Assembly: GCA_017544745.1 (NCBI GenBank)
Contig: JAFYDO010000114.1
Location: forward strand, 1-7,334
Length of the DNA stretch: 7,334 bases
Direction: 5' to 3'
DNA from: Treponema sp.
GTDB taxonomy: Bacteria; Spirochaetota; Spirochaetia; Treponematales; Treponemataceae
Made by a program: the position numbers and the translations under genes. The notes below the pieces were generated by a model. The model had not been told where the DNA came from. It did no database searches and worked only from the letters and a program-made list of their open reading frames with translations. This document shows, piece by piece, positions 1-4,306 of this stretch (positions within the stretch are counted from its first letter, which is position 1; the number at the start of each line of letters is the position of its first letter).

Positions 1-1
1 T

Positions 2-322
2 GCGCTCAAGGATTCTGCACACGATGCACAGAAGAAAGAACTCCGTGGAATGCTCAAGCGCCGCTACGATGCAGTACGAAAATTTGTAAATACTCATACT
101 TCTTCTGTACTCACACCGCTTCCGTTTAACTCTGGTTACTTTATGAGCTTTAACGTAAAGACCGGTAACGCAGAAGATATACGCAAAAAGCTGCTGGCCG
201 AAAAGGGTATAGGAATCATTCAGATTGATGCCAACACCCTGCGTATAGCCTTCTCAAGCATTGACGAAGAAAAGATTGAAGAAGTTTATTCTGCCATATA
301 TAATGTAGCTGAGGCTATGTAA
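2..322 (+). CDS. PLP-dependent class I/II aminotransferase, C-terminal fragment
   Basis: The reading frame is open from the window's left edge and ends at TAA 320-322, giving the last 106 residues of a longer protein; the PLP lysine and large domain lie outside. What remains looks like the small C-terminal domain of a fold-type I aminotransferase: a charged helix, then 'PFNSGYFMSFNV' (a strand following a Pro-rich turn), a helix, 'GIGIIQIDANTLRIAFSSI' and a final helix. In this family the Arg in the 'LRIAFS' strand (codon 242-244) usually binds the substrate alpha-carboxylate. Substrate specificity cannot be read from this fragment. An ATG at 50 lies in frame but is internal, because the upstream residues continue the same helix. 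The gene ends only three bases before the solute-binding protein gene. Family assignment is fairly secure; the exact subfamily is not. Confidence 0.72.
   Translation, partial: ALKDSAHDAQKKELRGMLKRRYDAVRKFVNTHTSSVLTPLPFNSGYFMSFNVKTGNAEDIRKKLLAEKGIGIIQIDANTLRIAFSSIDEEKIEEVYSAIYNVAEAM
276..304 (+). promoter_or_regulatory. Candidate sigma70-type promoter upstream of the solute-binding protein/Bat operon
   Basis: A perfect TATAAT at 299-304 is preceded, with exactly 17 bases between, by TTGAAG at 276-281 (4 of 6 matches to the -35 consensus). It lies inside the last codons of the aminotransferase gene. Transcription would start near 311, giving a very short leader of about 15 bases before the GTG at 326, with GAGG (311-314) at its extreme 5' end. 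The match could be chance in an A+T-rich coding stretch (it encodes Ile-Glu-Glu-Val-Tyr through Ile-Tyr-Asn), so this remains a candidate. Confidence 0.35.
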
Positions 323-325
323 CTG

Positions 326-1582
326 GTGAATAAAAAATTTTTCTGGGGCGGGCTTTTGCTTGCCCTTTGTATATTCTTTTCCTCCTGCCGCCAAGAAGAA
401 CAGCAGCGCATTGTAATCTGGACTTCTTGTGCAGAGTTTGCACAGTACACAGAATTATTTAACAGCACACATCCGGGCAGTAACGCCGTAATTGTATACA
501 AGGAAAATCCTGCCCAGGAGCTGCCACCCGCAAAGGACGAGCTTCCTCCTGATATTGTAATAGGTTCCTGGCTCCGTACCGACAAAACCAACAAGCAGTT
601 CAAATCGCTCGACTATCTTTTTGACCGCCAGATAATTTCTTCTTCAATGTTTTATGAACAGCTGCTCGATGCAGGTAAGGTTCGTAAAACTCAGTTTCTG
701 CTGCCGGTAAGCTTTAATCTTCCTGTAATTATTTTTGATAAGGCTAATTCAAGCTTTATTACAGAAAGCTACACACTTTCGCTTAATCAGATAAAGGCAA
801 CAGGCCTTACTTATAACGAACAGAATACAAAGGGCTCGTTTACAAAAATTGGATTTATTCCTTCTGTAAATGCAGACTTTCTCTATCTTACAACCAAGCT
901 TTACGGCGTAGATTTTCATCTTGATAAAAACTCGGTTGTCTGGAATGATCTTAGACTCCGCAATGCCGTAAACTATGTACGCGACTGGATAAACACAAAC
1001 AACGGCTCGGCCCAGGAAGAACAGGATTTTGCTTATAAATATCTTTCTATGCCGGACTACAGAGCGGTTACTTCGGGACGCACACTTCTTGCCTGTACAA
1101 CCAGCAACAATATGTTCAGCAATATCCGTTCACAGGAGCTTAATATTGATTACCGCTGGATAATGGGCGATGACTTTATTCCTATAGAAGATTCTTTTTC
1201 TATGATGGGTATTTATAAAAAGGCACGCAATGAACAGGGAGCAACAGAGTTTCTTACCTGGTTCTTTAATTCCGAAAATCAAAAATCAATTCTGGAACGC
1301 AAGATTCAGATGCAGTTGAACAACGAAATGTTTGGAATTGCAGATGGCTTTTCTTCGCTTCGTGATGTAACCGAGCATGTGTTCCCGATTTACTATAACC
1401 AGCTTTTGACAAATCTTCCGCCGGCACATCTTTTAAAGGTTCCGCAGAAACTTCCTGTACGCTGGGATTCCTACAAATCTGTTGTTGTTGAGCCATACCT
1501 GACCAACGCAATTACCACCGACAGCAAAACTCCAATCAGCGACTACGAAGCCGAATGGCGCAAAAAAGTATTTGATAACTAA
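326..1582 (+). CDS. Extracellular solute-binding lipoprotein (ABC transporter family 1-like)
   Basis: A 418-residue predicted lipoprotein. Residues 1-20 are a signal sequence (MNKK, a hydrophobic core, then FSS) ending at Cys21, a relaxed spirochaete-type lipobox F-S-S-C. The mature protein begins with the layout typical of family 1 (maltose/sugar type) binding proteins: 'RIVIWTSCAEFAQYTELFN' at 28-46, 'PDIVIGSW' at 75-82, 'LLPVSFNLPVIIFDK' at 125-139, a 'GATEFLTWFFNSENQ' helix near 305-319, and a C-terminal 'YEAEWRKKV' helix. It would be anchored to a membrane and bind a solute for import; the ligand is not evident. Start: the frame has a stop at 320-322, so GTG 326 is the first usual start, with GAGG at 311-314 as a weak ribosome site. 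No permease or ATPase gene is adjacent, so it may be an orphan receptor or may have been recruited to another role. Its stop is embedded in the ribosome site of the next gene. Confidence 0.82.
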   Translation: MNKKFFWGGLLLALCIFFSSCRQEEQQRIVIWTSCAEFAQYTELFNSTHPGSNAVIVYKENPAQELPPAKDELPPDIVIGSWLRTDKTNKQFKSLDYLFDRQIISSSMFYEQLLDAGKVRKTQFLLPVSFNLPVIIFDKANSSFITESYTLSLNQIKATGLTYNEQNTKGSFTKIGFIPSVNADFLYLTTKLYGVDFHLDKNSVVWNDLRLRNAVNYVRDWINTNNGSAQEEQDFAYKYLSMPDYRAVTSGRTLLACTTSNNMFSNIRSQELNIDYRWIMGDDFIPIEDSFSMMGIYKKARNEQGATEFLTWFFNSENQKSILERKIQMQLNNEMFGIADGFSSLRDVTEHVFPIYYNQLLTNLPPAHLLKVPQKLPVRWDSYKSVVVEPYLTNAITTDSKTPISDYEAEWRKKVFDN

Positions 1583-1586
1583 GGAG
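1581..1586 (+). promoter_or_regulatory. Ribosome binding site of moxR, overlapping the preceding stop codon
   Basis: AAGGAG begins on the last two bases of the TAA stop of the solute-binding protein gene and sits 6 bases before ATG 1593. It fixes the moxR start at 1593 rather than the in-frame TTG at 1572, which lies upstream of this site inside the previous gene. Confidence 0.8.
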
Positions 1587-1592
1587 CAACCC

Positions 1593-2558
1593 ATGGAAAA
1601 ATATGTTGATTTGATTAATAAATGCCGTGCTGAGTGTGCCAAGCGACTTGTAGGTCAGGACGCACTCATTAATGATATTCTTACTGCCTTTGTTGCAGAC
1701 GGACATGTCCTTGTAGAAGGTGTGCCTGGTCTTGCAAAAACTTTAGCAATCAAAACCATTGCAGAAATATTGGGTCTGGATTTTAAGCGTATTCAGTTTA
1801 CGCCGGACCTTTTGCCAGCTGACGTTACGGGTACTCTTATTTATGAACAGAACAAGGGAACGTTCAGCGTGCGCAAAGGACCTGTTTTTGCAAACGTAAT
1901 TCTTGCAGATGAAATAAACCGTGCGCCAGCAAAGGTTCAGTCGGCCATGCTCGAAGCAATGGAAGAGCGTCAGGTTACAATTGGTGAAGAAACCTATAAG
2001 CTGCCTTCTCCGTTCTTTGTTCTTGCAACCCAAAACCCGGTAGAGCAGGAAGGAACCTACAATCTCCCGGAAGCAGAGTTGGACCGCTTTTTGATGAAGC
2101 TCGTAGTAAATTATCCTGCTGCCGAAAATGAAAAGCTCATTGTAAAATCCTGCGGCAAAGCGCCTGCAATTCCTGTGCAGACTGTGCTTACAACCGCCCA
2201 GCTTTTGGATATGCGCAAGGCTGCAGACAGCATTACCTGTGATGATAAAATAGTAGATTACATTGTAAATATTCTTGCGGTTACCCGTCCTGTTGCGGCA
2301 ACCAAAGAAAAATCTTCGCACGATATTACACGCTACATTCATTTTGGTGCGTCTCCTCGTGCGGGCATTGCAATGCTGCAGTGTGCTAAGGTAAACGCTC
2401 TTTTTGCAGGACGCGATTTTGTCTTGCCCGAAGATGTTAAAGCTGTTGCAAATAATGTTCTGCGTCATCGTCTTGTTCTTTCGTACGAGGCTGCTGCCGA
2501 CAATATTACCGCAGACGAAATCATCAGCCGCATTCTTGATTTTATTCCGGTTCCGTAA
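1593..2558 (+). CDS. moxR: MoxR-family AAA+ ATPase
   Basis: A 321-residue protein, normal length for the family, with all expected AAA+ elements: Walker A GVPGLAKT (43-50), the family segment 'RIQFTPDLLPADVTG' (66-80), Walker B 'VILADEINRA' (102-111), sensor 1 'LATQNP' (144-149), the arginine-finger region 'EAELDRF' (160-166) and the sensor 2 region 'GASPRAG' (252-258). No signal peptide or membrane segment, so it should be cytoplasmic. MoxR ATPases are thought to act as chaperone-like motors with VWA-domain partners; the partners here are presumably the DUF58 and Bat proteins encoded directly downstream. ATG 1593 is chosen because AAGGAG precedes it at good spacing. The stop codon abuts the DUF58 start with no gap. 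Family assignment is very secure; the substrate is unknown. Confidence 0.96.
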   Translation: MEKYVDLINKCRAECAKRLVGQDALINDILTAFVADGHVLVEGVPGLAKTLAIKTIAEILGLDFKRIQFTPDLLPADVTGTLIYEQNKGTFSVRKGPVFANVILADEINRAPAKVQSAMLEAMEERQVTIGEETYKLPSPFFVLATQNPVEQEGTYNLPEAELDRFLMKLVVNYPAAENEKLIVKSCGKAPAIPVQTVLTTAQLLDMRKAADSITCDDKIVDYIVNILAVTRPVAATKEKSSHDITRYIHFGASPRAGIAMLQCAKVNALFAGRDFVLPEDVKAVANNVLRHRLVLSYEAAADNITADEIISRILDFIPVP

Positions 2559-3443
2559 ATGGGATACATTGACAGCGAATCTTTAGTACAAAAAGCCTCA
2601 TTCCTACGCATACAGGCACAGTCGCTTGCCGAAGGCATGAAGAATGGAAATTTCCGTTCTCTGTATCGCGGGCAGGGCATTGAATTTTCAGGGGTTCGCG
2701 ATTATATCCGCGGAGACGATATCCGCTCAATTGACTGGAACGTTACTGCCAGAATGGGCCGCCCCTTTGTAAAGGTTTTTGAAGAAGAACGCGAGCTGCA
2801 GATTTTTATTGTAATGGATTCCTCCGCCTCCATGTTTGTGGACTGCGGTAATAAAAATCCTGTAAAGTATGCGGCAGGTGCAAATCTTGCGGCTTTAGTA
2901 ACGCTTGCAGCAGAAATGAACGGCTGTCCTGTTGGAGCAGTTTTTTTTGACGGACAGATTCATTTTTCGTGCAAGCCTCAGTCGGGCAAGGAACGCACCA
3001 TGCTTTTGCTTACGCATCTGGATAAGCTTCCGAGCCAGAGGGTAAACGGTTCTGTGCTTGGAAACGCGCTTATTGGTGCTGCAAAAATCTTACGCAAGCG
3101 TTCGCTGGTTTTTGTAATTTCTGATTTTCGCAGCGCGGACTGGGAAACACCTCTTATAAAGCTTTCGCAAAAAAATGATGTTGTTGCAATCCGCCTTACC
3201 GATGAGTTTGACAGAATGCTGCCTTCGCTGGGTTCTGTTACCTTTAAGGATATGGAAAGCAACCTTAAGATGGTGCTGCCAACTTCTTCTTCGCGCTTTC
3301 GTGAAGAATGGAAAAACCGTAACGAAAGTATGGTCTGGCGATGGAAGGAAAACTGTATTAAGCATGGAATCCTTTCTTATGTAATGAACGCTTCTGATGA
3401 CCCGCTTGTGCTTTTGGGCCAGGTTTTTGGAGCTAAAAAATGA
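2559..3443 (+). CDS. DUF58 domain-containing protein (VWA-like)
   Basis: A 294-residue soluble protein. The DUF58 signature is clear at residues 28-80: 'GNFRSLYRGQGIEF', 'VRDYIRGDDIRSIDWNVTAR', then 'RPFVKVFEEERE'. A VWA-like fold follows, with an intact MIDAS motif D87-S-S-A-S91 and a second acidic loop 'VISDFR' (Asp189), so metal binding is plausible. No signal peptide or transmembrane segment is seen, which fits a cytoplasmic partner of MoxR. The ATG follows the moxR stop directly and no Shine-Dalgarno sequence is visible before it, so translation probably depends on ribosomes finishing moxR. The next gene overlaps its stop by 4 bases (ATGA). DUF58 proteins accompany MoxR in nearly all such operons; the biochemical role is unsettled. 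The alternative in-frame ATG at residue 27 would remove part of the conserved region. Confidence 0.93.
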   Translation: MGYIDSESLVQKASFLRIQAQSLAEGMKNGNFRSLYRGQGIEFSGVRDYIRGDDIRSIDWNVTARMGRPFVKVFEEERELQIFIVMDSSASMFVDCGNKNPVKYAAGANLAALVTLAAEMNGCPVGAVFFDGQIHFSCKPQSGKERTMLLLTHLDKLPSQRVNGSVLGNALIGAAKILRKRSLVFVISDFRSADWETPLIKLSQKNDVVAIRLTDEFDRMLPSLGSVTFKDMESNLKMVLPTSSSRFREEWKNRNESMVWRWKENCIKHGILSYVMNASDDPLVLLGQVFGAKK

Positions 3444-4306
3444 TTTATATTCAGACCCAGCAGACAGTTTTTCCAAAATCGGTATACATTGGAGACAAAA
3501 CAGAGCTCCGCTGTTCGTTTAAGCACGAGAACGCAATCGCAGCCAGCGCTGTTTCCATGGACTGCTTTATTACAGATCCAGATTTTTCTCTTTATGATAT
3601 TACCTCGGTAACAATACAGCAGGGTGAACAGGGATACTACACTCTGGTTTTGAGCTTTGTTCCCTGGCATACAGGAAAAATTACTTTCCCCGATTTTGAA
3701 ATTGCTGATGTTGGCGTAATTCATTTTGATGATATTTCTGTTCTTTCTCTTGTAGAGCAACAGGAGGTTCAGGGCTTAAGAACCTATATGTCTCCGCTGC
3801 TTTTGCCGGGAACTGCTTATAAGATTTATGCCGGCCTTGCGCTGTTTGTAATTTTTCTTATTGTTGCAATAAGACTTTTGGTAAAACGCCAGGCAATTAT
3901 TTTCTGGGCTAAAAATCTTAAGCTGCGCCGCCGTTATGCACGGAATAAAAAAATTGCAGTAAAGCAACTTAGAGCCCTGACGACACAGTCAGACAGTGCA
4001 TCGGAGCTTTCTACAAGACTCCAGAAAATTATGCGCGAGTATCTGGAAGTACGCCTTGCATATCCTTTTACAAAAACCCTTACCTCCGAAATGAGTCTTG
4101 CTTTTGATAAAGCAACAGGGGGCCTTGCAGACGAAAACCGCCGGAATGCTTTTGAAGATATAATAGGAACTTTTGTTCGCACAGACTACATTCGTTTTTC
4201 AAAGGCGCGCGACGCTGTTTTTGCAGATGGAGAAGCCGCCACACTCATAAACAATCTTATTAATGATATAAACATAATAGAGGAGGAGCCAAAGAAAAAT
4301 GTTTGA
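3440..4306 (+). CDS. Single-pass membrane protein with BatD-like N-terminal beta domain, Bat operon component
   Basis: A 288-residue protein in the operon position between DUF58 and BatA. Residues 1-127 are beta-rich, with 'SVYIGDKTELRCSF' (14-27) and 'LSFVPWHTGKITFPDFEI' (71-88), a pattern resembling the repeated periplasmic beta domains of BatD. One transmembrane segment lies at about 128-148, followed by a strongly basic stretch (KRQ, then KLRRRYARNKK), which predicts a cytoplasmic C-terminus. The rest is helical: 'LQKIMREYLEVRLAYPFTKTLTSEM' spans about 194-218, and 'FVRTDYIRFSKA' (245-256) is the kind of segment seen at the end of BatD/DUF4381-like proteins. The start is well fixed: an in-frame TAA at 3434-3436 immediately precedes it, ATG 3440 overlaps the DUF58 stop, and GGAG (3429-3432) is 7 bases upstream. 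There is no N-terminal signal peptide although the topology puts residues 1-127 outside. Function is unknown. Confidence 0.85.
   Translation: MIYIQTQQTVFPKSVYIGDKTELRCSFKHENAIAASAVSMDCFITDPDFSLYDITSVTIQQGEQGYYTLVLSFVPWHTGKITFPDFEIADVGVIHFDDISVLSLVEQQEVQGLRTYMSPLLLPGTAYKIYAGLALFVIFLIVAIRLLVKRQAIIFWAKNLKLRRRYARNKKIAVKQLRALTTQSDSASELSTRLQKIMREYLEVRLAYPFTKTLTSEMSLAFDKATGGLADENRRNAFEDIIGTFVRTDYIRFSKARDAVFADGEAATLINNLINDINIIEEEPKKNV
4281..4288 (+). promoter_or_regulatory. Strong ribosome binding site of the BatABC fusion gene
   Basis: AGGAGGAG lies within the 3' end of the preceding gene, 10 bases before ATG 4299. It is the strongest Shine-Dalgarno match in the window and supports that start, which overlaps the upstream gene by 8 bases. 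Confidence 0.75.

Noticed and set aside
320..328. Possible readthrough fusion of the aminotransferase and the solute-binding protein, which share a frame separated by one TAA
   Set aside because: The second protein starts with a clear lipoprotein signal sequence, so a separate start is expected; the shared frame is probably chance.
1572..1592. Upstream TTG start for moxR
   Set aside because: The TTG lies upstream of the AAGGAG site inside the previous gene; ATG 1593 has ideal spacing and matches the usual family N-terminus.
1743..2468. A 241-codon open frame on the minus strand opposite moxR
   Set aside because: It lies wholly inside a well-conserved AAA+ gene, its translation is rich in Cys, Asn, Tyr and Arg with no recognisable domain, and no ribosome site was identified for it. 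It is a product of codon bias on the other strand.
2404..2586. A 60-codon plus-strand frame overlapping the moxR end and DUF58 start
   Set aside because: It is in a different frame from two strongly supported genes and has no domain or ribosome site.
2569..2598. TTGACA at the start of the DUF58 gene as an internal promoter
   Set aside because: No -10-like hexamer is found at the correct distance downstream.
2941..2948. A run of eight T in the DUF58 gene as a possible phase-variation or slippage site
   Set aside because: The run encodes the tail of a normal hydrophobic strand (Val-Phe-Phe), the frame is intact, and a single 8-base tract in a housekeeping-type operon is weak evidence.
4250..4280. 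A -10-like CATAAT/TATAAA stretch before the fusion gene as an internal promoter
   Set aside because: No acceptable -35 element is found at 16-18 bases, and the stretch is A+T-rich coding sequence.
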